A stretch of DNA of 64,000 nucleotides from Owenweeksia sp965229445 (lineage in GTDB: Bacteria > Bacteroidota > Bacteroidia > Flavobacteriales > Schleiferiaceae): the NCBI GenBank assembly GCA_965229445.1, contig OZ245876.1:124001-188000 (forward strand). The letters are read 5' to 3'. The notes under the pieces were generated by a model. The model was given only the letters and a program-made list of their open reading frames with translations. It was not told where the DNA came from and searched no databases. Shown piece after piece: positions 26,643 through 35,596 of this stretch (position 1 is the stretch's first letter; every line of letters begins with the position of its first letter). Made by a program: the position numbers and the translations under genes.

Positions 26643-28015
26643 TATTGGGCGGTAATATTGTACTTATCCAGCAAATAAATAAGGGAGGCTAGTGTAGCTG
26701 ACCCCATCTCCAGTTCTCGTTGATTGACGGCCTGGAAGTTGTCTTGGGAAGAATGATGAAAGTCGAAGTACCGATGATTTTCTGGGTGTAATCCCAAGAG
26801 AATGGTGCGGTCGCTTTTTAACCGGCTGATATCGGCTCCCGAGCCGCCCTTGCTAAAACGGTGAATTCCATAAGGTTCCAGCAAATCTCTAAATTCTTTT
26901 ATTCGCTCAACCAGGCTATCGGAAGCATCCATGCCAATACCACGAGGGGCAAAGCCACCACCATCTGATTCTAAGGCCACTACATGATTCCAAGCTTTTT
27001 CCTTGCTTACCCGTGCATACTCCTCTGCTCCATCCAAACCGATTTCCTCATTCATAAAAAACACGACGCGTAAAGTTCTGCGAGGCAATAGGTTTAGGCT
27101 TTGCAATAGCCATGCGGCATCCAGAGAATGCATGCATCCGGAACCGTCATCATGGGCTCCCGTACCCAGATCCCAGGAATCAATATGGCCTCCGATAAGA
27201 ATGATTTCTTCGGGCAGTTCGCGACCGGGAAGATCGGCAATTAGATTATGGGAGATTACACTATCCTTCCACGCACACCACATTTTCATGGATAGCTCCA
27301 ATCCCGGTTCTTCAGAAAGAGCATCACTTAATATTTCAGCATCCAGCGTGCTGATAGCCATGGCAGGGATCTTGCGATCCGCACCCTCATAGGTCATGGA
27401 GCCGGTATGAGGATATGGGTTTATCGTGTTGCTCAGAGAACGGATCACAATGGCCGAGGCTCCTTTTTTGGATGCCTCAACAGCACCAATCCAACGTTGT
27501 TTTACGGCAGAGCCATAAGCAAAGAAGGAGTTGATATAGGCAGGATCCATAGGAATATTGAAAAAGGCAATTTTCCCTTCCAGCTGATCCTCGATCGAAT
27601 CCAGGGCTTCAAATGACCTTAGCTCCACTACTTCACCTGTTAAACCCTTTTCCGGCGTTGCTACAGACCCACCCAAGGCACAGCCTCGTAAGGGATAGGT
27701 AATTCCCCTGGCGGTGAAAGAAACCTCCTCACTTTTACCTCGAACCCAATGAGGTACCTTTACCGGCATCAGTGATGTTTGGAACCCCATGCTATCGGCA
27801 ACAGCTTTAAAATAAGCAATAGCACTATCAGCTTCCGGACTGCCAGCTAGCCTACCCCCAATATTGGTCAGATCTCTGAGCCAATCGTAACCCTGGTGTT
27901 TGGTAAGAGCATAAGAATACAAATCCCGAATTACTTCTTCATCTGTGCTCTGGCTCGAAGAGTTCATGCTGATTAAACAGACAAGGAGGAGCGAAAGGAC
28001 CTGAAGCTTCATCAT
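26639..28015 (-). CDS. M28 family zinc peptidase (carboxypeptidase Q-like), secreted
   Basis: This 458-residue enzyme has a signal peptide (MMKLQVLSLLLVCLISM), a PA-like inserted domain at about residues 110-245, and an M28 catalytic domain. Zinc ligands and catalytic residues are visible: His and Asp in GGHIDSWDLGTG and AHDDGSG, glutamates in FFMNEEIG, a later Asp in ALESDGGG, and a final His in FDFHHSSQDN. Family members are secreted aminopeptidases or dipeptidases. The start at 28015 overlaps the DUF819 stop in an ATGA junction; the adjacent ATG at 28012 is an alternative. Coupling to a membrane transporter suggests peptide breakdown and uptake, which is inference. Confidence 0.9.
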   Translation of the reverse strand: MMKLQVLSLLLVCLISMNSSSQSTDEEVIRDLYSYALTKHQGYDWLRDLTNIGGRLAGSPEADSAIAYFKAVADSMGFQTSLMPVKVPHWVRGKSEEVSFTARGITYPLRGCALGGSVATPEKGLTGEVVELRSFEALDSIEDQLEGKIAFFNIPMDPAYINSFFAYGSAVKQRWIGAVEASKKGASAIVIRSLSNTINPYPHTGSMTYEGADRKIPAMAISTLDAEILSDALSEEPGLELSMKMWCAWKDSVISHNLIADLPGRELPEEIILIGGHIDSWDLGTGAHDDGSGCMHSLDAAWLLQSLNLLPRRTLRVVFFMNEEIGLDGAEEYARVSKEKAWNHVVALESDGGGFAPRGIGMDASDSLVERIKEFRDLLEPYGIHRFSKGGSGADISRLKSDRTILLGLHPENHRYFDFHHSSQDNFQAVNQRELEMGSATLASLIYLLDKYNITAQY

Positions 28016-29421
28016 GGTGCTACTGCTTGCATTAAATAACCACAAATTAGTGCTCCGTATGTTCCAAGGGCATATCCCAGCACAGCCAACAATACTCCAA
28101 CCGGTGCAAGAGAAGGGTGAAAGGCGGCTGCAACTACCGGTGCCGACGCAGCACCACCAATATTAGCTTTACTTCCCACCGCCAGGAAAAAGAAAGGAGC
28201 CCGAATCAATTTCGCCACTATCACTAACAACAATACATGCACCGCCATCCAGGTTAGTCCTACCAGGAATATTGCGGGATTTTCAAACACGGCTAATATG
28301 TTCATTTTCATACCAATGGTTGCCACCAGGATGTAAATGAATACACTCCCCACCTTACTGGCGCCTGCACCTTCATAATTGCGGGCATTGGTGAAGCTAA
28401 GGATAATACCAAAGGCAGTGGCCAATACAATAAGCCAGAAAAACCCCGAACCCAGACTAAATGTTTCTGCCAGGTAAGGTGCATTTTCTGTGATAGCCGG
28501 AGCTATGTAGGAAGACAATAGGTGAGCCAGACCAGTCAGGCCAAAGGCTATGCCCAGTATAACCATCAGGTCCGTAAAACTAGGTACCCGGGCAATCTTC
28601 TTGCTGAATTCGTGCATGTGATCCTTCAAAGTATCCACGCTTGAGGAATCTGCCTTAAAGAACCGATCAATTTTTGCCGCCTTACCAACGCCAAGTAATA
28701 AAAAGAACATCCACACTTCGGCCACTATTATATCTACCGTGATCATCATGGAATACATCGAGCCTGAGATAAGATTATTATCGCCCCGGAAAATTTCAAA
28801 CATAGCTGCCTGGTTGGCTCCGCCGCCAATCCAGCTTCCTGCAACCGTGGTCATTCCTCGCCATACTTCATTTGGGGCTACACCGCCCACCACATCCGGA
28901 GCTATAAATGAGAAGAGTAAGATCGCTAATGGTCCACCTATTACCACGCCCAGGGTTCCAGTGATAAACATGATCAGGGCTTTAGGCCCCAGCCTAAAAA
29001 CCTCCTTCAGATTAATGCTCAGAGTTAAGAGAATAAGACTGGCCGGTAACATATAGCGTGAAGCCATGAAATAGAGCTGCGACTTTCCTATAAACGGATC
29101 CAGCAGTTCATGTGGGACTTCATTGGTCAAAACAAATTTCTTAAACCCTTTGAAATTTTGAATCCCACTAAGGTCATATCCCGCTGCTGTTAGAGCCTCT
29201 GTAGCAGCTGTGATATCTACCCATTTGGGAGATATTATACCAAAGGTGCTAAAGAGTGACGGAAGGAAGTAACAAAGCAGTAAGGCGGGAATAATCTTAT
29301 AAAAGCGAGAGCCGGCTGAGGTTTCTCCAAATCTGAATATGACCAGCAATAGTGCCGATAGGATGCCGAATATTACTGCGTCATTGGTGATCCAGGGCAC
29401 ATCCGATACTACTTCCTCCAT
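28012..29421 (-). CDS. DUF819 family membrane protein
   Basis: This 469-residue polytopic protein has about ten or more hydrophobic segments. The DUF819 signature is recognisable in GSWIGGGANQAAM (central) and in the C-terminal SKANIGGAASAPVVAAAF repeat-like element. The two similar glycine-rich motifs suggest an inverted-repeat transporter fold. No substrate is established for the family. It precedes the M28 peptidase gene with a four-base overlap and follows mutS2 after a 52-nt gap that contains a possible promoter. Confidence 0.88.
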   Translation of the reverse strand: MEEVVSDVPWITNDAVIFGILSALLLVIFRFGETSAGSRFYKIIPALLLCYFLPSLFSTFGIISPKWVDITAATEALTAAGYDLSGIQNFKGFKKFVLTNEVPHELLDPFIGKSQLYFMASRYMLPASLILLTLSINLKEVFRLGPKALIMFITGTLGVVIGGPLAILLFSFIAPDVVGGVAPNEVWRGMTTVAGSWIGGGANQAAMFEIFRGDNNLISGSMYSMMITVDIIVAEVWMFFLLLGVGKAAKIDRFFKADSSSVDTLKDHMHEFSKKIARVPSFTDLMVILGIAFGLTGLAHLLSSYIAPAITENAPYLAETFSLGSGFFWLIVLATAFGIILSFTNARNYEGAGASKVGSVFIYILVATIGMKMNILAVFENPAIFLVGLTWMAVHVLLLVIVAKLIRAPFFFLAVGSKANIGGAASAPVVAAAFHPSLAPVGVLLAVLGYALGTYGALICGYLMQAVAP

Positions 29422-29440
29422 AAATTATATTGATTTCGCC

Positions 29441-29448
29441 CAAAAATA
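29441..29448 (-). promoter_or_regulatory. putative -7 box for DUF819-peptidase operon
   Basis: On the minus strand TATTTTTG fits TAnnTTTG and lies 19 nt upstream of the DUF819 ATG, in the gap after mutS2. Confidence 0.4.
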
Positions 29449-29473
29449 GAATATTATAGACAAGGCTCAGACA

Positions 29474-31642
29474 TCAGCTCTTCTTGCGTTTTGTTTGCTT
29501 ATCAAATTTAGTCCTGGGCGGGCTGGGTGCAGGTTTACGAGGTGTGACTTTGATAAATTGGTCTCTGCTCAGCTGGGTACTGATGTTGGTGCCAATGGTT
29601 ATATAGTATCGATCCTTCTTAATTTCAGAGATACTGCCTTTCATTCCGGTGTCCAAAATTTTAACCGCATCCCCCACTTTAACCGGTTCATTCAGCTTTT
29701 TGGCCAGTTGTTTACTCTCTTTCTGGTTCTGTAACTTTTGAGCTTTTGAAACCTCCCTTTTGGTTTCACTCGCCCTTTGATTAAGCATGCCGATGAACCG
29801 CCCAACTACCTGCTTCTTATCCTTTTTACCACTTTGAGTCAACCAAGCGTCAACCAGTTTCTGAAATTTTTGACCCCAATACAGCAAGCGATCATTTTCT
29901 TCATTGAGCCTAGTTTGCTTATCTAGCTTTACCTGTAGTGCCCCTAAGGCATTTTGGTGATTTTCCTCGAGGTTCTGCAAGTTTTGCAATTCGGTGTTCA
30001 AATCTGTCTTTTGCTTTTCCAGACTCAACTTGTCTTCATGCAATTTCACGAGGAGATGGTCCATATTGAGCGTATTCACTGGTGTTTTGGTTCGTGCCTC
30101 TTCAATTAAATGCTTGGGGATGCCACTTTGAAAGGCAACTTCATAGGTGTACGAACTGCCTGGGTTGCCCACCTCCAATGTATACTTAGGGGATAATTTA
30201 TTTTTATCAAAGAGCATAGCGGCATTTGAAACCCCTTCCAGTTCTGATGCCAGGGCTTTAATAGCATTGTAGTGTGTGGTGAAAATGCCATAAACACCAT
30301 AGCTGTTTAGTCTTTCCAGGAAAACCTGCGCCAGCGTGCTGCCCAGTTCAGGATCTGATCCGGACCCAAACTCATCTATTAACAGCAGGCTGTTTTCATC
30401 AGCATACTCCAGAAAATGCTTCATCTTAACCAGCTTGGAGCTATAGGTAGAGAGTTCATTTTGAATAGACTGGCTGTCGCCGATATCAGCCATTATTCGG
30501 TTAAAAAATGGTATTTGAGATTCTGGATGAACAGGCACAGGTATGCCAGACTGGAGCATGACGGCTGTGAGTCCCATGGTCTTCATGGCAATGGTTTTTC
30601 CACCTGCATTCGGTCCACTTATGATTAATATGCGCTGCTTATCATGGAGTTCAAGATCCATGGGTAATGTTGGTTTCCCTTTCTGCTGATTTAGGATCTT
30701 GAGTGCCGGATTAAAAGCATTTTTAAGCACGACGCCTTGATCCTTAGCGTTCAATTGAGGAACACAGCAGGCCTCAGCCTGCCCAAAGTGTGCTTTAGCC
30801 TGCAGCAGGTCTAACCAAACCAATGCTTTATGAATGCCCGAGATGCTGGCAACAAAAGGCCTTATGTCATGGCCTAACTGCCTTAATATTCTGCGAATTT
30901 CCAGTCGTTCTTCATCAATAAGCTGTGCTACCTGGTTGTTCACTTCTACTGTTTCTGCCGGTTCAATAAAGACTACATTTCCCTTATTGCTACTGCTATG
31001 AAAGATGCCGTGTACCTTATTCTTATAGGCAGCCTGAATGGCCAGAACTCGTCGGTCTTCAGAAACGGTTTCATCAAATTCCGCCAAAAGATCTTTTTCG
31101 CGATACTTTTTTAAGGCGCGCTGGAATATTCTGGCGGCGGAAGCGCGACTTTTGTTTAGTTGTTCGCGAATTTTAGCCAAATCTTTGGATGCACTCGATA
31201 GCACTTCGGCCCTTTCATCCAGAATTTTGTCAATTAGCGAGATGATTAATGGTTCAGGAGGTGAGCGGTTTAGATTATGAGAGGTCATAGGAAACCTTTC
31301 CCTTTGCTTGTCTACAAACTCAAAGACTTTCTGGTAAGTGCGCAGGCTGCTGCGGATGGCAGAAAACTCTTGTTCCTCAAGAATTACTCCGTGTGTCTTA
31401 AGCTTATGGGCCAGATGAATGATCGGTTCAAATTGAGTAGAAGGAAGATAGTTTTCGGAGAGCAGCCACGACAAACATTCATCTACAGCACGCAGCTCTG
31501 GTTCAATCAGCTTCACATCCGACCCAGGCTGAAGCTGCAACACAATGCTTGCTGCCTCCTCCGAATTACATCGCCTGGCAATGCTCTCGCGAATCAGATC
31601 AAAATCGAGCGATAGTAAGATGTCTTGAGGGTAAAGCTCCAT
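29474..31642 (-). CDS. MutS2-like ATPase lacking an Smr domain
   Basis: This 722-residue protein has a MutS-type core without the mismatch-binding domain. The lever and clamp helices span about residues 1-320. The Walker A motif is SGPNAGGKTIAMKTMG, followed by a Walker B-like LLIDEFGSGSDPELGS and a dimer-interface segment NSYGVYGIFTTHYN. A coiled coil (about 520-620) and a KOW-like beta domain (VKVGDAVKILDTGMKGSI) follow. The chain ends in a basic tail and shows no C-terminal Smr nuclease domain, unlike MutS2 of Bacillus. MutS2 proteins act on recombination intermediates or collided ribosomes; without Smr, nuclease activity is doubtful. Confidence 0.9.
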   Translation of the reverse strand: MELYPQDILLSLDFDLIRESIARRCNSEEAASIVLQLQPGSDVKLIEPELRAVDECLSWLLSENYLPSTQFEPIIHLAHKLKTHGVILEEQEFSAIRSSLRTYQKVFEFVDKQRERFPMTSHNLNRSPPEPLIISLIDKILDERAEVLSSASKDLAKIREQLNKSRASAARIFQRALKKYREKDLLAEFDETVSEDRRVLAIQAAYKNKVHGIFHSSSNKGNVVFIEPAETVEVNNQVAQLIDEERLEIRRILRQLGHDIRPFVASISGIHKALVWLDLLQAKAHFGQAEACCVPQLNAKDQGVVLKNAFNPALKILNQQKGKPTLPMDLELHDKQRILIISGPNAGGKTIAMKTMGLTAVMLQSGIPVPVHPESQIPFFNRIMADIGDSQSIQNELSTYSSKLVKMKHFLEYADENSLLLIDEFGSGSDPELGSTLAQVFLERLNSYGVYGIFTTHYNAIKALASELEGVSNAAMLFDKNKLSPKYTLEVGNPGSSYTYEVAFQSGIPKHLIEEARTKTPVNTLNMDHLLVKLHEDKLSLEKQKTDLNTELQNLQNLEENHQNALGALQVKLDKQTRLNEENDRLLYWGQKFQKLVDAWLTQSGKKDKKQVVGRFIGMLNQRASETKREVSKAQKLQNQKESKQLAKKLNEPVKVGDAVKILDTGMKGSISEIKKDRYYITIGTNISTQLSRDQFIKVTPRKPAPSPPRTKFDKQTKRKKS

Positions 31643-31858
31643 ACAACGGCGAATTTACAAACAGCCTGACAATCAGATTTCAGCTGATGTTCAATCATAC
31701 TAAGTAGTAGTTTCCCTACAAAATTGGGAATAATGCGCCGGAAATGTCCCATAAGGAAACACTATACACAAGGGCTGTTTATCACAAGCCCCACATTATC
31801 AATAATTTATGATTTTGGCATATAAATAACACGGATATTCGAACTAACTCTATTGATA

Positions 31859-32278
31859 ATGTCCTACAAATTACTCGCTCTGTGCATTTTGGGCTTGCTG
31901 CTCATGAGCTGCACCAAAGATCAGGTGGATCAAAATCTTCATGATCAGCCGATAAGAAGTGTGGATCAGCTAAACGTCCACGAAAGCTTCGACTGGAGAA
32001 CTTCACACCCCGTCATTATTCAATTGAAGGGTCTTGACCTCGACATCAGTATGTATAAAACGGCGGTGTTCAAAAATGCTCATCAAGAAGTCATTCTCAA
32101 GAAAAATGTAGAGCTGAGTCGAGACTATGAGTTCGTGGTCGAATACCCGGATTATATGGAGGAAATGCATCTGATCATTGGTGGTATGATCAAGACTTCC
32201 GGTATTTCTAATGGATCTGTACAATTTAACTACTCAAAACATGATGACAAATCAGATTTGGATCCTGCGGACCGATAA
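31859..32278 (+). CDS. small lipoprotein of unknown function, paired with LruC gene
   Basis: This 139-residue protein has a leader MSYKLLALCILGLLLMSC with a clear lipobox. The rest is beta-rich and not recognised; it includes FDWRTSHPVIIQLKGLDL and ends in acidic KSDLDPADR. An upstream in-frame TTG exists at 31853, but the ATG at 31859 directly precedes the signal peptide. The downstream LruC-domain gene starts 25 nt later, so the two are probably co-expressed and may both act at the outer membrane. Confidence 0.75.
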   Translation: MSYKLLALCILGLLLMSCTKDQVDQNLHDQPIRSVDQLNVHESFDWRTSHPVIIQLKGLDLDISMYKTAVFKNAHQEVILKKNVELSRDYEFVVEYPDYMEEMHLIIGGMIKTSGISNGSVQFNYSKHDDKSDLDPADR

Positions 32279-32303
32279 GACTACTCACACCAAGCATCTT
32301 AAC

Positions 32304-33722
32304 ATGAATAAATTCGGACTAATAATAATGGGCATACTGATGAGCGGAGGAATTCTTCGGGCTCAATTTTCTGAAGATGCAGAAGCGACCCAGGGAAATA
32401 GAAGTGAGCTTATTAACCAGTGCTGGACGATGTATGGTTGGACGGTTAGCAATTCGGATGTGATAAGTGGCAATTATGTCCTCAGGTCAGGCCAGCAAAA
32501 TAATCCGCAGAGTCCCGCCAGACTATTTACTCCCTATCTCAATTTTTCAGGTTCAGGATCCATAGATTTTGCTCATGCATTGAATGCCGCGAATGGAAGT
32601 TTCAGGGAAGTAAAACTATTTCTGGTAGATGACCAGGCCAATAGAGTTCAGACTTTGTACACGCATACGTATCGCAGCGGCAATGTCAATGTTAATGGGG
32701 ACCCTACCCTCAGCGTGTCCACTTCGCTAAGCATTGGATTCAGCGGAATATATAGGCTTGAATGGGAGCTTAACGGCACCGGTGGCAGCAGCCGAGGAGT
32801 GATCGATGACATTGTAATTTCCGCAAGTTACGCAACTGACCCCACAGATTGCAGTCCCTTACAGGCTTGTCAGGATTCGGATGGTGATGGTGTTTGTGAT
32901 CAGGATGATGATTTTCCTCAAGACCCGGAGAAGGCCTATGCCTATTATTTAGGCCTGGAAACCTGGGCTTTTGAAGATTTGTTTCCTAAAAAGGGAGATT
33001 ACGATTTAAATGATATCGTGGCCAGTGTAAATCCTTTGTACATATCAAATGCCAGCAATGAGGTGGTTTCTATTGAAATGAACACCACTATTGAAGCTTT
33101 AGGATCAGGGTTTAGGAATGGCCTGGCCCTCAGGTTTAGAGTATTGGAAGCTGGAGTAGGTGCGGCCTCAGTGAATGTCTCTGGTTCCTTGCTCAATGGT
33201 GATTATGCGGTTATAGCATCCAATGGGGTGGAAGCCGGCCACCTTTTTGACATAGTCGCGATCGTAGCAGAAGGCGTAAGGGATGCCGTAGATGGTTTTC
33301 AGGGACCATACTTCCGCACGGTATCTGGCGGGATAACAGGTAGCACAACACCTGTGAAGGTGGTAATTGATTTTAACAATCCGGTAAACCCAAATAGTAT
33401 TAGCTATGAATACTTTCTGATCAAAAAAGCGGATCGAGGAACTGAGGTACACCAAGCCAGTAGCTTTCCTACTGCTCTGGCCGACCTGTCAGTATTCAGT
33501 CAACCGGGAACAGATATAAACCCCGATCCAGCCGTGTTTTATAAAACCTACGACAATCTCCCATGGGCCTTACGGGTAGCGGGAAACTTTGATTGGCCCA
33601 AAGAAAAAGTGGACATCAATGAGGCCTATAGTAAGTTTGCCAGTTGGGCTCAGAGTGGTGGATTGGTAGATCAGGATTGGTATGTTGACCCTGCCAGTAG
33701 GGATGAATCAAAAATATATTAG
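32304..33722 (+). CDS. LruC/DUF4842 domain secreted protein
   Basis: This 472-residue protein starts at the ATG of its signal peptide (MNKFGLIIMGILMSGGILRA). A jelly-roll-like domain (about 25-180) is followed by a calcium-binding loop CQDSDGDGVCDQDDDFP of thrombospondin type 3 kind. The LruC region then begins with AYAYYLGLETWAFEDLFPKKGDYDLNDIV (only its tail 'GDYDLNDIV' is strictly diagnostic) and runs to the C-terminus with NNPVNPNSISYEYFLI and NLPWALRV. LruC proteins are surface or outer-membrane proteins of unknown function in Bacteroidetes and Leptospira. A terminator follows. Confidence 0.85.
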   Translation: MNKFGLIIMGILMSGGILRAQFSEDAEATQGNRSELINQCWTMYGWTVSNSDVISGNYVLRSGQQNNPQSPARLFTPYLNFSGSGSIDFAHALNAANGSFREVKLFLVDDQANRVQTLYTHTYRSGNVNVNGDPTLSVSTSLSIGFSGIYRLEWELNGTGGSSRGVIDDIVISASYATDPTDCSPLQACQDSDGDGVCDQDDDFPQDPEKAYAYYLGLETWAFEDLFPKKGDYDLNDIVASVNPLYISNASNEVVSIEMNTTIEALGSGFRNGLALRFRVLEAGVGAASVNVSGSLLNGDYAVIASNGVEAGHLFDIVAIVAEGVRDAVDGFQGPYFRTVSGGITGSTTPVKVVIDFNNPVNPNSISYEYFLIKKADRGTEVHQASSFPTALADLSVFSQPGTDINPDPAVFYKTYDNLPWALRVAGNFDWPKEKVDINEAYSKFASWAQSGGLVDQDWYVDPASRDESKIY

Positions 33723-33744
33723 ACCATCCAGACTTTATGCCAGG

Positions 33745-33772
33745 AAGAGCCGCGAGAGCGGCTCTTTTCTTT
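33745..33772 (+). terminator. rho-independent terminator between convergent genes
   Basis: AAGAGCCGC and GCGGCTCTT pair in a 9-bp stem with a GAGA loop, followed by a T-rich run. It ends the LruC operon and abuts the lysS stop codon. Confidence 0.85.
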
Positions 33773-35499
33773 TAATCATACCAGCTTTCTACCTGATCCA
33801 ACTTTAAGGCCGACACAGCCAATTTATTTTTTTTCCGATAGCCGTTCAGTTGTTGGTGTATCTGAGTGGCTTTAAGTTCTCGCATCTTATCGACGGTGCC
33901 AAAAAGCTTCAGGCTTATCTCGCTCCAATCCTCTGGTACACCTGCTTTTTCGAAATCTTCCGGACCTACAACGGCAGCCTTTTGTTCCGGACGCATTTGC
34001 GGAAAGAATAAAACTTCTTGAATAGATTTCTGATTGGTGAGTAACATGGTTAATCGATCAATGCCAATACCCATGCCTGAGGTAGGAGGCATGCCAAATT
34101 CTAAAGCCCTTAGAAAATCCTGGTCGATGAACATCGCTTCATCGTCTCCCTTTTCGGATAATTGCAGCTGCTCTTCAAAACGTGCTCTCTGATCAATAGG
34201 ATCATTGAGCTCAGAATAGGCATTGGCTATTTCTTTTCCGTTTATCAATAGTTCAAAACGCTCTGTAAGCTCTGGATTGTCTCGATGCTTCTTGCACAAG
34301 GGCGACATTTCAACCGGGAAATCCATGATGAAGGTAGGCTGCACAAAATGGGCCTCACACTTCTCGCCAAAGAGCTCATCGATTATCTTTCCCTTACCCA
34401 TACTTTCATCCACTTCCACACCCTGATCTTTGGCCACTTCGCGCAATTGATTTTCATCCATACCACTAATATCCACACCGGTATATTGCTCTATCGCGTC
34501 AAGCATTTTAACTCTGGCAAAGGGGGCCTTGAAATCAATTTCGGTATCTCCGTAAGGAAGTGTTGTATGGCCATTATTGACTGCCTTGACTACGTGTTCT
34601 ACCATCTTTTCCGTAAAGTCCATCATCCAGAAGTAGTCCTTGTAGGCCACATAAATTTCCATCACCGTAAATTCGGGGTTATGGGTACGATCCATTCCTT
34701 CATTCCGAAAGTCTTTGGCGAACTCATACACCCCTTCATAACCACCTACAATGAGTCGTTTCAGGTAAAGCTCATTGGCGATGCGTAAATAAAGTGGAAT
34801 ATCCAGTGCGTTGTGATGCGTGATAAATGGTCGGGCGGCAGCACCTCCGGGAATAGGTTGTAATATGGGTGTTTCAACTTCCAGATAGTCTCTTTCATTG
34901 AAGAACTCACGCATGGCGTTCATGATACGTGTTCGCTTGAGAAAGGTGTGCTTTACCTCATCATTCACGATTAGGTCAACATAGCGCATGCGATATCGTT
35001 GCTCCGGGTCACGAAAAGCGTCATAGACATTACCTTCATCATCCTTACGGACCACCGGCAGTGGGCGTAAAGCCTTACTGAGCAAGGTGAAGCGATTAAC
35101 TTCAATAGTGATTTCACCCATTTGCGTCCGAAACACCTTGCCTTCCACACCAATAAAGTCACCCAGGTCTAGATACCGCTTGAAAACTTCGTTATAGAGT
35201 GTTTTGTCTTCTTCTGGACAAATTACATCACGATTGAAGTATAGTTGTACCCGTCCTGCATGGTCCATGAGCTCCGCAAAAGATGCTTTACCCATTATGC
35301 GTTTTATCATCAGACGGCCGGCCACTGAAACATTTTGATATTCAGGAGCTTCTGGTTCAGATTCAAAGCCCTTTTTGATTTCTGCGCTGCTGTGGGTACT
35401 TTCATATTCAGCTGCAGGGTAAGGCTCAATACCAAGATTGCGGAGTTTCTGTAATGACTCGCGACGTTGTACTTCCTGCTCAGACAAGTTAACTTGCAT
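33772..35499 (-). CDS. lysS: lysyl-tRNA synthetase, class II
   Basis: This 575-residue enzyme charges tRNA-Lys. The N-terminal OB-fold (about 50-160) includes VAGRLMIKRIMGKASFAEL. The catalytic domain has motif 2 FRNEGMDRTHNPEFTVME and motif 3 GMGIGIDRLTMLL. A short insertion in the catalytic domain (around MDENQLREVAKDQG) and a C-terminal tail of about 70 residues make it longer than E. coli LysS; the same length is usual in Bacteroidetes. It is a single gene facing the LruC operon. Confidence 0.97.
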   Translation of the reverse strand: MQVNLSEQEVQRRESLQKLRNLGIEPYPAAEYESTHSSAEIKKGFESEPEAPEYQNVSVAGRLMIKRIMGKASFAELMDHAGRVQLYFNRDVICPEEDKTLYNEVFKRYLDLGDFIGVEGKVFRTQMGEITIEVNRFTLLSKALRPLPVVRKDDEGNVYDAFRDPEQRYRMRYVDLIVNDEVKHTFLKRTRIMNAMREFFNERDYLEVETPILQPIPGGAAARPFITHHNALDIPLYLRIANELYLKRLIVGGYEGVYEFAKDFRNEGMDRTHNPEFTVMEIYVAYKDYFWMMDFTEKMVEHVVKAVNNGHTTLPYGDTEIDFKAPFARVKMLDAIEQYTGVDISGMDENQLREVAKDQGVEVDESMGKGKIIDELFGEKCEAHFVQPTFIMDFPVEMSPLCKKHRDNPELTERFELLINGKEIANAYSELNDPIDQRARFEEQLQLSEKGDDEAMFIDQDFLRALEFGMPPTSGMGIGIDRLTMLLTNQKSIQEVLFFPQMRPEQKAAVVGPEDFEKAGVPEDWSEISLKLFGTVDKMRELKATQIHQQLNGYRKKNKLAVSALKLDQVESWYD

Positions 35500-35516
35500 C
35501 GACTCAAAAATTTGCG

Positions 35517-35524
35517 CAAAGGTA
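35517..35524 (-). promoter_or_regulatory. putative -7 box of lysS
   Basis: On the minus strand TACCTTTG fits TAnnTTTG and lies 17 nt upstream of the lysS ATG. Confidence 0.45.
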
Positions 35525-35596
35525 GCAATAGCGATTCATCCCAGGCATCTTGCCATCAATGCAAATGATTACTTTCGACATAGAAAACTCAGGTTT

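Noticed and set aside
31755..31795. GGGCT...AGCCC inverted repeat upstream of the small lipoprotein
   Set aside because: Short stem with a 10-nt loop and no conserved context; could arise by chance.
34285..34788. 167-codon open frame antisense to lysS
   Set aside because: lysS is certain on the other strand. The antisense translation is His/Phe-rich without motifs and has no promoter or neighbours in phase.
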